DNA from: Symsagittifera roscoffensis
Taxonomy: Eukaryota; Xenacoelomorpha; Acoela; Convolutidae
Direction: 5' to 3'
DNA: 64,000 bases
NCBI RefSeq assembly: GCF_963678635.1
Contig: NC_087069.1
Span: 9,062,633-9,126,632, forward strand
Below are positions 52,301-61,296 of this stretch, piece by piece; positions within the stretch are counted from its first letter, which is position 1, and the number at the start of each line of letters is the position of its first letter. Under the pieces are notes generated by a model. It worked only from the letters and a program-made list of their open reading frames with translations. It was not told the origin of the DNA and did no database searches. Position numbers and translations under genes: made by a program.

Positions 52301-54104
52301 CATGCTCAGGGTGTACTGCTCGAGATACATGACGGACTGGGACAAATACCTGCCACAAGTAGTAGGAGCCTATAATAGTACTCAGCACTCAACGACGGGT
52401 ATCAGTCCTTTCATGATGTTGACAGGCAGGGAAAGGGCAATGCCTCTAACATTCTTCTACCCGGAGTACGAGGGGAAGAGGACGTCACCTCAAGCATACG
52501 TGAAGGAAGCGATCAAAAGACAACAAGAGCTAAACGAGCTATGTCGGAGAAACACGGCGCAAGCGCAAATGAGGCAACGCAAGAAATATGACGAAAAGAT
52601 ACTAAGAGCAAAGCCATACGAAGTGGGCCAATACGTGTGGGTTTTCCAAAATGTCATACCGCCCAAGGGAACAAAGAAACTACTCAAGAAATGGAGAGGA
52701 CCGTTCATGATTACGGAAGTACATCAACAAGGAAGGTTCTATCGCTTGAGTACAGGGCGAGCAGCACATTACGAAAATCTGAAGCCTCACATTCCGTCTC
52801 CGGAGGACTGGTGCCTGCCAAAAGACATGGAAGGTCTTGAGTACCTGGTGGTGGAACCAGCGTGCGAAGTGAATGAGAAAGGCACTAGAGAGAAAAATGA
52901 TGGTAATGAGAACTTGAGTTTGGACGACAACGAAAAGATAGAAGTGGAGTCGGATGCAGGTTCATTTGTAGAAGAAGACTGGAACGATCCCGAGCAAAAC
53001 GAGGTACCGAAGTGGATGGAACCGGATCGACCAACACCACCGGAAACCAGGACGGGCAATCGTAAACGAACAGGTATGAGGTACAATAGGTACGGGGATG
53101 ACTTCTTGATCGATAAGATACAGCCAGACAAGTTGGGCGATGAACTACTAAGCGCAGGCGAACTGGAGGCCGAAGAGGAATGGCAAGTGATTGACGATGG
53201 TGGACATTATCCGCAGGATGATTACTCGACGCCAGAATTGGAGACGGATCTCGAGCAGAGTGAAATAGAAAGGAGGGAGAACTCGAACTTGAGGATTCTA
53301 GAGTGGATGCGTGATGTCAAAGACGAGAGCCGCGAAGGACAAAGCATTCAGCAAATCGATGTATCAGCAGCAAATTACATGAAGACAGAGGACCCTCTTT
53401 TCGGATGGACAGCAACAGACAGGCCACTGGACATCCCCAAGGACAATTCAGACCCGACTACATCGACGGGGACGTCGATAAATATTTTTGTCCGGGGAGT
53501 GGGGGTAGGACTTACCCACACCGAAAATTTGATGATAAAGAAGCTCAAGGAAGTGAGGGAAACAAGCGGATTGGAACTGGAGGAAGAAGAACCAGAGCCT
53601 ACCATAGGAAGGAATTTCAAAACGAAATTCGAAATACCCAATGAATACTCAGAGAACATCATGATAACGGATAGCGACTTCATCCTGTCAAACAGGACCA
53701 GCGCGATCTGCATCACGGCGGACATGAGTTTCAAATCAAGATTGGAGGCTGACTTCAAAAGAGAGTACCAGAACGTAGAGTTTCTGTTCAGACAGAGGCC
53801 AGGACTGGGAGGCATAGCAGCGCTTCCACCGTCAGTGGCACAAGTCCCGGGCAAATACCTCTGCTTATTAGTAACGAGAGTCAACGACAGAAACACAATT
53901 GATCCCGAACACGTGATATTGGCACTGACAAGACTACGTGACTTCATGATTGAAAGAGGAATAGTGGAGGTCTCGATGCCGGTGTACAACCCAAACAGGG
54001 GCAAACTGAGCTCGAGGGAATTGTATGCTATCCTACATGTGGTCTTTGCAGAAACCGAGATAATGGTGCATCTTCACAAGAAGTACTACTTGAGCATCGC
54101 CTGA
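49329..54104 (+). CDS. gag-pol: Element 2 pol remainder: RT, RNase H, integrase, C-terminal macrodomain-like region
   Basis: Continues the same frame after the TGA to the stop at 54104 (first ATG 49341). Positions in the whole frame: RT with YVDD at about 1476; RNase H from about 1621; integrase H2C2 (SHDQMGHQG to CLACLQ) at about 2165-2207; catalytic D about 2232, D about 2291, E about 2327 with 35 residues between the last two; GPF module about 2465; macrodomain-like end about 2788-2935. Between RNase H and integrase lie about 430 charged residues not usual for gypsy elements. Without read-through these enzymes would not be made as part of the polyprotein. Confidence 0.93.
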   Translation, partial: LEYDMIEPSKSPWACGVVMAKKKGDQLRFCCDFRYLNSVTVKDAYPIPRIDESLSKLGDAKFFTTLDLGSAFWQVPLRKQDRDKTGFACELGLFQWKRMPFGLCNATATFQRLMAHALIGVTKKYGNLVMCYVDDVVIATPTLEDHIERLDEVFACMKRSGLKCKPSKCEILKDSIKYLGRMVDKHGIRPDPDAVEAVLTWKSPKTEHQLMSFLGFANYYREFIKGYADKVYPMQQLMRHKGKKFTWNNAAEESFQRIKKELCEAPVLGMPTEKGMYVLDTDASVVAISGILHQEQEWNGKTVLRPIAYGSKVLSDTEMKYGAPKAEMFAVVTFVEKYRAYLGSEPFKLRVDNRALSWLKTYSMDQSYIGRWIVRLDGYNMIIEHRTRDKHQNADSLSKKTEFYERQEQREADRPEIKDGFSFMDKETYDSLPLTRWLDKSGKPIEDHPELPKETLEKTILKKSSGIPIGIMLKSKIVRETLKAKGYDLTQVEEGTVRIDEDLMRLLEKLSDDKPVIQGKGQEAPELTILRREETVNNTDVSKGSITDSKEVVRSLVEKIPDKILEQTKVRDKKVTFREEVEHLGLDQESGEWSRFMEEDETGEGKLSGEREEWDEDSDESSEDQDSLCMILAEEKIRQHDRELQTDPSSGTYNLEIQEVRGGEELEKIAVSRKPLRELSCNSNVRTNLVPEDDMKIVKRMICVKLSDDIHNPGEMNGQIMALKEHVKARYRLSDLIRAQRNDKMTSNLSKWIHSGVKEKGELEEDSYKILSQFYKEKRDLLYHTAEGVVACKRRDEEKILHKHNLIILPQLYQTEVLFRSHDQMGHQGIDKVQQRILHRFDWPGMRKACERWVNACLACLQVKDPRKMKFPLKSVESSEFNEVVQIDHQKICMTESGYNQILVIIDHFTKLAEAVPCQTASAEETCDHLITHWISRYGCPMTFQSDNGKAFVGDLTKELMKRSHIAQAHSTTYHPQTNGLVERQNRTLVNMLRVYCSRYMTDWDKYLPQVVGAYNSTQHSTTGISPFMMLTGRERAMPLTFFYPEYEGKRTSPQAYVKEAIKRQQELNELCRRNTAQAQMRQRKKYDEKILRAKPYEVGQYVWVFQNVIPPKGTKKLLKKWRGPFMITEVHQQGRFYRLSTGRAAHYENLKPHIPSPEDWCLPKDMEGLEYLVVEPACEVNEKGTREKNDGNENLSLDDNEKIEVESDAGSFVEEDWNDPEQNEVPKWMEPDRPTPPETRTGNRKRTGMRYNRYGDDFLIDKIQPDKLGDELLSAGELEAEEEWQVIDDGGHYPQDDYSTPELETDLEQSEIERRENSNLRILEWMRDVKDESREGQSIQQIDVSAANYMKTEDPLFGWTATDRPLDIPKDNSDPTTSTGTSINIFVRGVGVGLTHTENLMIKKLKEVRETSGLELEEEEPEPTIGRNFKTKFEIPNEYSENIMITDSDFILSNRTSAICITADMSFKSRLEADFKREYQNVEFLFRQRPGLGGIAALPPSVAQVPGKYLCLLVTRVNDRNTIDPEHVILALTRLRDFMIERGIVEVSMPVYNPNRGKLSSRELYAILHVVFAETEIMVHLHKKYYLSIA

Positions 54105-54645
54105 GTCGGGTACATGGAGGTATCGAGTCGGATGTGAGGGAGGAGTCTTGAGTTAGGTACTGGGGTGCGGCGCAGGTAAAGGGATCTTAAGATGTGATTG
54201 GCATGACAATTGAATTTTAAAAGAAAGAATTGATGGTGCTAAAACATAAAATGAATCTGCATGTTCTTAAGGGAAATCCAATCGAATTGTTTTAAGTGAT
54301 ATGTGAATGATAGGATTTTAATCATATGGGTAAAAGGGGGTCTCTAGGTCAGGAACGTGACATACTAAGTTTTAATGAGCGTTATGTTTTCAGATCAAGT
54401 TTGAAAAACAAAGTTGAACATCCAACTACACTCAAGCGAGAAACAGAAAAAGAGAATCTTGATTGAACACGCGACAATCCGGATCTACAGCAAGTGCTTG
54501 AAGAGAAGATTTCTAGAGATTTCTTGAATTGGGTAATACTTGAGTTGGCAAGGTAATACTTGAGTTGGTAAGGTAATTCTTGAGTTGGTAAGGTAATTCT
54601 TGAGCTGGTTGACACCTATCTACACACATCCCGAAGTTATAAAGA
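54105..54645 (+). other. Element 2 spacer between gag-pol and second unit
   Basis: 541 bases without an ORF. At 54521-54610 there are about four 20-bp units of the type TTGAGTTGGTAAGGTAATTC directly before the second unit, in the same place and with the same period as in element 1 but with a different consensus. Confidence 0.8.
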
Positions 54646-57600
54646 ATGGCAGACCGATTCTGGAACTCTATGCCCACGGCTCTGCAGAGGCCCACTCTTG
54701 ACGAGCTGTACAGACGCTTGAGGGACCTGGACCACACCCAGATCGACGAGAGAATGGCGGTGATGTTGAATGCGATCCTCCAGTTGGAGGACCAGGGCGA
54801 GTGCAGGGAGTCTGCGACGGAGGCTGTCTTGATCGTCGGCTACACCACCGAGGGCATATCAAATCGAGCACAGACCAGATGGTTGTCTTGGAATGCGGAT
54901 GGAGGAGTAAGGGGCTTTGACTTGGCAAGAAATCCTGGCCTGAGTAACAACACCGAACACGGCGCAGGAGAGTTCCCGCTACCGACGAGGCCAACAGCAA
55001 GATCCACGGGCCAGAGCTCGAGTAAGGTGCCATCGATGTCGCGAGCGCAACAGACGACCGAGGCATATCCGGAGCTGGGAGTCCTAAAGAGAGAGCTTGA
55101 GAAGGCGCTGAAGGAAAGGAATAAGGCGAATCTCGATCGGGATCAGGCGAAGTTGGATAGGGAGAAGCTTCAGCTGGAGAGAGACCAGGCAGTCGACGAG
55201 CGAGATCAGACGTTGAAGTTACTTGAGATGCTAAGGGCGGAACATCAGCAGGAGCTAAAGGTGCGGGAGAACGCCGCGAATCGCGATCAACTAAAGTCGG
55301 AGTTGGAAAGGATAGAACAACGACAACGCGAGCTTGACGCACAAAAGGGAGCCAGGTCAAACGAACGAGTGGTGACAAGCTCAAGGCCAGAGTCGCGCAT
55401 GGAGGTGGATGAAGCTCCCAGGGCTAGAGGACGGTTCAACCTTGACCGCGAGGCCAGGGAACACATGAGTGAAGGGTTGGAGGTCTGGATACCGAATGAC
55501 GCGACGCCCTCCTTGCGCAATCTAGAGACCCAACCTGTACGTCCTCTGATGGATGTGGTGTTACCAGGATATACACCAACCTCGACCTCGAGCGGCAGTC
55601 AGGTGAGTGGCGCCTCATCGCGCCTGAAGGAGTTGGGTGAGAAGTTGCAGCAGCAGAGTCGTGAAAGAACGACAAGGCCAGAGCTTCCCCTGACTTGGAG
55701 GGAACAGCCGGTCAGAAACGTCGTGATCGCGAGCTACAAGAAGAACACAGAGGGGAACTACCACAAGCATAGTCGGCTGGACTGGAATGCGGAACAGCAA
55801 GCCAGGAGGGACTGCTTCCACGACGCAGCCTGGGTGCAGTATCTAGCGCCACCTCGTGTGCCAGAGGGTGCGGTTCACCTGATTATAGGGGACAGCCTGG
55901 TGCGGGTGTTGACCCAGATCCGGTCACATTGGCAGACGGGAGTCTTGAGTTTCGCTGGAGCTGCCACGCCACAGATGTTGGCAACTCTGGACATGCTAGG
56001 AATGACCAAAGTTTACACAGTCACCTTGATGGTTGGGACCAACGACGTGTCGAGAGGAGAAGCAAGGAAAGTGACGAGGCTGTGCGACAAGATGAGTTGC
56101 CTTCTTGAGGAGCTGAGGATCCAAATGGATCCCATCCTGCTGACGATATGCACGGTCCCCTATAACATGATGTTTGATCAACACTCCCTAGAGATGAACC
56201 AGAGGGTGCGGAGCCTGAACAAGGCGATCCGAGAAATACACCGAAACAGTGTGCTTCCTCTCAGGCTGTTGGACGTTGCAGAACGCATGGAGAACAAGGG
56301 ATTCCCTGAAGACACCTCGAAAGATGGGATCCATTTCGATAGGCCAAGGGGAGCTGAGTGGCTGAACGACGTCTTCCAGGAACACATAAACACGCTAGAA
56401 GCGGACCTGCTGGAGACAGCCCAATTCACTTTAGGGCCACCTCCCAACCCACCATTCCTTGCCTCGAGGGCCTTGGCTGGTCGATTGGGAGCGAGAGTTG
56501 ATACTAGAGATAGCTCGAGGAGCAATCAGACCCGATTGCAGAGTGCCACACCAATGGAGTCGGAGGAGGTAGAGTCATCAACACCTCCGGCCTCGGCGAT
56601 GTCCTCCGTGGTGGTGGCAGATGGCAGGAGAGAAAAGAAGTCTAGGGAGACTACCCGCTTGAGATATCCTGAGAAGGTGAAGGAACTGGATCTGGAGACC
56701 TTGGAATGCAGACGAGAGTTGGCGGAAACCCTGGGGATCGAACGAGTGTCGCACGAGGATTTGAATAGACATCATTGCATAGACTGGTTGAAGGCTCATG
56801 AGGCGCACTTCTCGAGGGCGAAGTTGATGGAGACCACAGACCTGACGGGAATTCCCACAAAAACGATCATGGGACCCATTAATTACAGACCTCTCAAGCT
56901 GCTGGGGAGTCCGGGACTTATAGCAGAACCTCCCAAGCACCGAACCAGCATCGCCAGAATCAGGTTGGCAACCCCGGCACAGTTGAAGGTGGTAGACAAG
57001 CTACTCAATCCGGGAGGAACGGGATTGCCAGACGCCGCTTACGAAGGCTCGAAATTGGCGGAAGATCCCAGGTACGGGAAGCCCTGTGGTGGCACCCAAC
57101 TGGCCAAAACTCTGGCAGTTTACGATAGAACAGATCCAGCTGCGGCAAGAGTAGTCATTGTGGCGGGATCGGACTTCGAGGGAACGTCTCCCAAGTTGTT
57201 CTGGCCGGAGACTCTGGTATACTCCTTGCCAGGAGCCGAATTGAATCAGATGTTGACTCTAGTGGTAGCAATAAAGTCGGAGATGCCCTGTGAACCTGAA
57301 CTGCTATTGTTTGCAGGGATGAATGATCACCTGCACGCGATGGGACTTCTTGAGCAACTAAAGGGGGATGAAATTCCGACATCAAAGAAGATATGGGAGG
57401 CTATTCAGGCGTTATTTGCGGCGATGAATGAGGTACAAGAGAACGTAGCCTCGAGATTTGGGTCCAAGACGAAGGTGGTGTTTACCACATCCCCGGGATA
57501 CGCAAGTATGCCACCCGCCCTACAATTCGTGTACGCGGTCTTGATCCTGATAGCAGAAGGGAGTGAATGGCGGATTCTGATGGCGGCCCCCAATCGAGAG

Positions 57601-60600
57601 CTGGAGCCATTGAACTTGAGGCTTTACAAATCAGAATTGCCGGCGGCATGGGCTGACATATCTCATGCACTGAGGGGCTTTTACGGACTGGCCGACGTCC
57701 TGATTGTATTGGATGAGGTACTCTTGCTAGAGATATCGAACTTTGCTAGACAACTCAAGTTCAGCCCAGTCATCGGGGACGACCACACGGCGATAAACCA
57801 GTTGACGGCCAGCCTGTGGTTCCGGAGTATGGATGTGAAAGTCGCAAATTCCACCAGCAGGACTAGAGGTCCCAGCAACGAGAGAAGAAATGTGGTCGAG
57901 ACGGAGAAACAGTTAGATTCGATGAAATATCGCTTGACTCAAGAGAATAGCTGGTGGCCATTCCTGACACCAAGGCTGGAGAACGTCACGAATAAAACGA
58001 GGGAGGAAGCACCACTCCTCGTGAAACAAATCTGGAGTTTTCTAGAGAAGCAACTGGAGCTAGCTGAAACGAGAGACATGACGGTGGCTAGATTTGTCTC
58101 GGCCGCCAATGAAGTGACGATTGGAGGATTTTGGAGAGAGCACGCCAACGGCAAATTGAAGACTAGGAGAGATTACGAGATTCTCAAGTTCTTGAGTCCT
58201 TGCTGGGAGAGAGAATTCTTGGCAGGAGTGTTCGGCACCACGGCGACTATCTTCGGAGCCTTCGTGCAGGAGATACTGGGCATGCCCATCAGCCTGCTCT
58301 TGGCCCTGTATTTGGTCTACCCCAGGTACTTGTTCAACATGGGCCCAGCATACATGTTTAGTCGAGGAGTGGAGACACTTCGAGTTGATGGGTATCTGGC
58401 ACTAATACTCTTGACCCATGGGGAATTGGTGTCGTTTCATCGGTTAATGGAATATGGAGAACCTCTGTCTATGGGGAGAGTCCACACGAGCACTGAAACC
58501 AGCTCCTACAAGTGTGCCGCAGGGTTGAAGACACTGCTGGTGCAATACCTCATGATGCAGAATCGATACATGACGGGTGAAGATGAGAACCCAACCTCGA
58601 GAGAAGAATGGGAGAAGGCGAACAGAGGGATGCCTCTGTTGACGGACCTGTGCCTGGCAATGAGGTCGGACCCAATGGGGATAATCCGGGGTCTAGAGGA
58701 GGTGGTGACCTGCATCTATGGTCCAGCAGTGACGTACGCGTTTCCGGATCCCCTGGTGATAACGTATCGTCACTCGGTGACGCACTTGAGTCTCATCAGC
58801 GTACTGGATGGTACAGCGCTGAATTGGTGTCAGCAGGAGGTGCTCAGGGCGCGTATGAGCAACACGGTACTCTTCGGAAAAGTGAAAGATGCTGAGATGA
58901 TGGTGTGCAACTTCAGGGGACAAATGCAATGCAGAATGGGAGGCAAGCGAGAGGGCCCCATTGAAATGTATCCAAAGTTTTGGAACCTAAACCCATTGAC
59001 GGCCAACGGACGAGAAGTCTTGAGAATCCCCGCCTGGAAGGAGTGCTTTGCACTAGTCAAGAGGGAGCTGGAGGCCATAATGGAGAAAGAGATCCTACCA
59101 GCCACCATGCCTGAGTTCCCGACAGTCAGGAGGATGACCTTGGGAATGAATAGTCCCTTGGTGGTTCCCTCCATAATGGCGAAGATGATGATGGAGGAAA
59201 CGCAGAGGCATTTCACGGATGGCTGGGATCCCCTGTTCATCGGCTACACGGCGGCAGTCTACTTCCACACCAGCGAGATGAAGGTAAATTCGTGGACGAC
59301 GCAAGCGAAAAAGAGTAGAGGTTCGCAGCCCCCTGGATATGAGGTGCGGAAAGTCTTGAGGACTCTTGAAAAGGAAGGACTTGAGAATATGCTACCCATA
59401 TGGGATGATGGCAGGATGATCGTGATGGAGGGACACGTCGCACTGGTGGACGACATGAAATTTGCCACGAGAAAATACAAGGCACCCTATGGCTTGGAAC
59501 AAGTAGAAGTGACACAGGAGGGAACAGAACTAGATGCAGCAGGTCAACTGCATGTAGCCCTGACGGAATATAAAAAGCTGGATCCTACGACACCGTCACC
59601 ACTGTCTGTAGACACGCCTGGAGACAAGAGGAGTGGACCCGTTGAGGATCGATTCAAAAGAATTCTCGAGAGAAGAAGAAATGAATCAGAGGAAGAGAGT
59701 ATGGATGAAACTCTCAGTGAAGCTGGAGAGGACATGGAGGTGGGGAATACACCTGAACCAGGGCCATCAGGGGAGGAACTCACCACTCAAGAGCTGTTGA
59801 AAGACTTGAGCGAAGAGAATTGGGCAGATACTGCCACACCACCTCTGAACCCGTCCCCGCGGAAGAACCTAGAGTTGCCATTGGCAGGTGAGACCTTCAA
59901 TATGGGGATGTTACTCTTGAGCTCGGAGGAAAGGGGGAAGAACACGTTCGAAGGGAACAGGGACATATTCTTGGGATCTCTCGAGGATGACGCTTGGCAG
60001 GAGTTCCTGGAGGAATTCAATCGAGAAGTGGGCAGCGAGACGACGCTGGACAAGTTCAAGAAGGAACTGTGGGACGCAGTAGTGAGATTCGGGGAACCGC
60101 TCCTGATAGGAACGGGCCTGGATGAGAAAGCAAGAAAAGAGCTGCTGAACAAGCTAGTGGAGGTGAGGAACAAACGATCGAAGACTAGAAAAGAGAAATG
60201 TGAGGACAGCTCTACTCTGAAACAAAAAACTGTGGATAAAATGGTTGATGATATAAAAAGGGATAAGGTTGGGACTAGTAATATGATTAAAAGTACTAAT
60301 ATCCTTAAGGCTCGAGCAGGGGGGAGGCAAGAGTTGGAAGGAGTGGATGGAGAGGTCGAATCAATGATGATAGCCACAACACCCTCGAGCAGAGATGTGA
60401 AGACTCGCAAGAGGAAGAGAGAAGTGGAAGGATGGGGTAGTCCTTCAGTGGATGCTGTTTCGGAAGGGAACTTGAGAGAGACGGCGCCCATCGTTTTGGC
60501 CCGATGCAAGACGGCGGCATACAAGAACAGCTCGGAGCTCAGGAAACCACTTGAAGTAGAAAAGGAAATAGAGGTTTCCACCAGTTCTACGTCAGAAGAA

Positions 60601-61296
60601 GACTTCAAGCCTCAGAAGGTAAACGTGAAGAGAGGTTCAACGAACGGACAGGTAGGGGAAGTGGAGATCGGCAAAGAATGGATCTCGAAGGCACATCAGG
60701 ACATGGGCAAACAAGTGACGAGTGATCCATTGGAGAGGAACAAGACGAGGAACACTTCCCGGACGTGGTGGGTGGCCCTCGAAACATTGAAGGAAATGGA
60801 GGACTGCTTGAAGAAGTTGGACAGTGGAATAGCCCGCAGGCGACGCAATTGGGCCACCCAGCAAAAAGCCGAGGTTAATAAGATAGAGATGGCAAGTCAT
60901 CTGAAGAGGTCCTGGCAGAGTTTGTTGAAGGATCATTTTGAAGAGGCGATGAGAACATCCTCATCAGCACCGCCACTAATGGCGAATCCCTTCGTTAGAA
61001 CTGCGGGACAATTAATGTTCACCTGGAGTCTGGTGGGAGTAGAGTTGGAGACATTGACCTCGTATGACAGGCTGAAGTTGGGAAGCAAGAAGCTAGAGGT
61101 GTATCAGGCACTGATGCAACACGTGGCCAGGGACAATTCAGGCTTGAGCCTGGCTAGAAGAAAAGATGCCACATGTTTCTTGAGATGGACAATGTCAATG
61201 ATGTCTGATAGCACCATCCTGGCATGCCACCAGAGAGCAAGTGGAAGTAAGACCATGGAGAGAAGAGTCTCAACGATGGTTCCAGACTATCCTTAG
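54646..61296 (+). CDS. Element 2 second coding unit, large protein with SGNH hydrolase domain (2216 aa)
   Basis: Opens MADRFWNSMPTALQRPT; this start is shared with element 1. Seen: coiled coil (about 145-236); an SGNH/GDSL hydrolase at about 405-580 with block I GDS (Ser 417), block II SFAGA (Gly about 438), block III GTND (Asn 466) and block V DGIH (Asp 560, His 563); a second region at about 830-1060 with similar spacing but altered blocks (AGSDF, LPGA, AGMND, GDDH), probably a degenerate duplicate; a hydrophobic stretch about 1189-1239; a Lys/Glu-rich region about 1660-2000. Known: SGNH enzymes are esterases or lipases, and some LINEs carry one in ORF1. The substrate here is unknown. Some 1900 residues match nothing I know. 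It is unlike a standard env: no signal peptide or obvious fusion/transmembrane layout. Confidence 0.9.
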   Translation: MADRFWNSMPTALQRPTLDELYRRLRDLDHTQIDERMAVMLNAILQLEDQGECRESATEAVLIVGYTTEGISNRAQTRWLSWNADGGVRGFDLARNPGLSNNTEHGAGEFPLPTRPTARSTGQSSSKVPSMSRAQQTTEAYPELGVLKRELEKALKERNKANLDRDQAKLDREKLQLERDQAVDERDQTLKLLEMLRAEHQQELKVRENAANRDQLKSELERIEQRQRELDAQKGARSNERVVTSSRPESRMEVDEAPRARGRFNLDREAREHMSEGLEVWIPNDATPSLRNLETQPVRPLMDVVLPGYTPTSTSSGSQVSGASSRLKELGEKLQQQSRERTTRPELPLTWREQPVRNVVIASYKKNTEGNYHKHSRLDWNAEQQARRDCFHDAAWVQYLAPPRVPEGAVHLIIGDSLVRVLTQIRSHWQTGVLSFAGAATPQMLATLDMLGMTKVYTVTLMVGTNDVSRGEARKVTRLCDKMSCLLEELRIQMDPILLTICTVPYNMMFDQHSLEMNQRVRSLNKAIREIHRNSVLPLRLLDVAERMENKGFPEDTSKDGIHFDRPRGAEWLNDVFQEHINTLEADLLETAQFTLGPPPNPPFLASRALAGRLGARVDTRDSSRSNQTRLQSATPMESEEVESSTPPASAMSSVVVADGRREKKSRETTRLRYPEKVKELDLETLECRRELAETLGIERVSHEDLNRHHCIDWLKAHEAHFSRAKLMETTDLTGIPTKTIMGPINYRPLKLLGSPGLIAEPPKHRTSIARIRLATPAQLKVVDKLLNPGGTGLPDAAYEGSKLAEDPRYGKPCGGTQLAKTLAVYDRTDPAAARVVIVAGSDFEGTSPKLFWPETLVYSLPGAELNQMLTLVVAIKSEMPCEPELLLFAGMNDHLHAMGLLEQLKGDEIPTSKKIWEAIQALFAAMNEVQENVASRFGSKTKVVFTTSPGYASMPPALQFVYAVLILIAEGSEWRILMAAPNRELEPLNLRLYKSELPAAWADISHALRGFYGLADVLIVLDEVLLLEISNFARQLKFSPVIGDDHTAINQLTASLWFRSMDVKVANSTSRTRGPSNERRNVVETEKQLDSMKYRLTQENSWWPFLTPRLENVTNKTREEAPLLVKQIWSFLEKQLELAETRDMTVARFVSAANEVTIGGFWREHANGKLKTRRDYEILKFLSPCWEREFLAGVFGTTATIFGAFVQEILGMPISLLLALYLVYPRYLFNMGPAYMFSRGVETLRVDGYLALILLTHGELVSFHRLMEYGEPLSMGRVHTSTETSSYKCAAGLKTLLVQYLMMQNRYMTGEDENPTSREEWEKANRGMPLLTDLCLAMRSDPMGIIRGLEEVVTCIYGPAVTYAFPDPLVITYRHSVTHLSLISVLDGTALNWCQQEVLRARMSNTVLFGKVKDAEMMVCNFRGQMQCRMGGKREGPIEMYPKFWNLNPLTANGREVLRIPAWKECFALVKRELEAIMEKEILPATMPEFPTVRRMTLGMNSPLVVPSIMAKMMMEETQRHFTDGWDPLFIGYTAAVYFHTSEMKVNSWTTQAKKSRGSQPPGYEVRKVLRTLEKEGLENMLPIWDDGRMIVMEGHVALVDDMKFATRKYKAPYGLEQVEVTQEGTELDAAGQLHVALTEYKKLDPTTPSPLSVDTPGDKRSGPVEDRFKRILERRRNESEEESMDETLSEAGEDMEVGNTPEPGPSGEELTTQELLKDLSEENWADTATPPLNPSPRKNLELPLAGETFNMGMLLLSSEERGKNTFEGNRDIFLGSLEDDAWQEFLEEFNREVGSETTLDKFKKELWDAVVRFGEPLLIGTGLDEKARKELLNKLVEVRNKRSKTRKEKCEDSSTLKQKTVDKMVDDIKRDKVGTSNMIKSTNILKARAGGRQELEGVDGEVESMMIATTPSSRDVKTRKRKREVEGWGSPSVDAVSEGNLRETAPIVLARCKTAAYKNSSELRKPLEVEKEIEVSTSSTSEEDFKPQKVNVKRGSTNGQVGEVEIGKEWISKAHQDMGKQVTSDPLERNKTRNTSRTWWVALETLKEMEDCLKKLDSGIARRRRNWATQQKAEVNKIEMASHLKRSWQSLLKDHFEEAMRTSSSAPPLMANPFVRTAGQLMFTWSLVGVELETLTSYDRLKLGSKKLEVYQALMQHVARDNSGLSLARRKDATCFLRWTMSMMSDSTILACHQRASGSKTMERRVSTMVPDYP

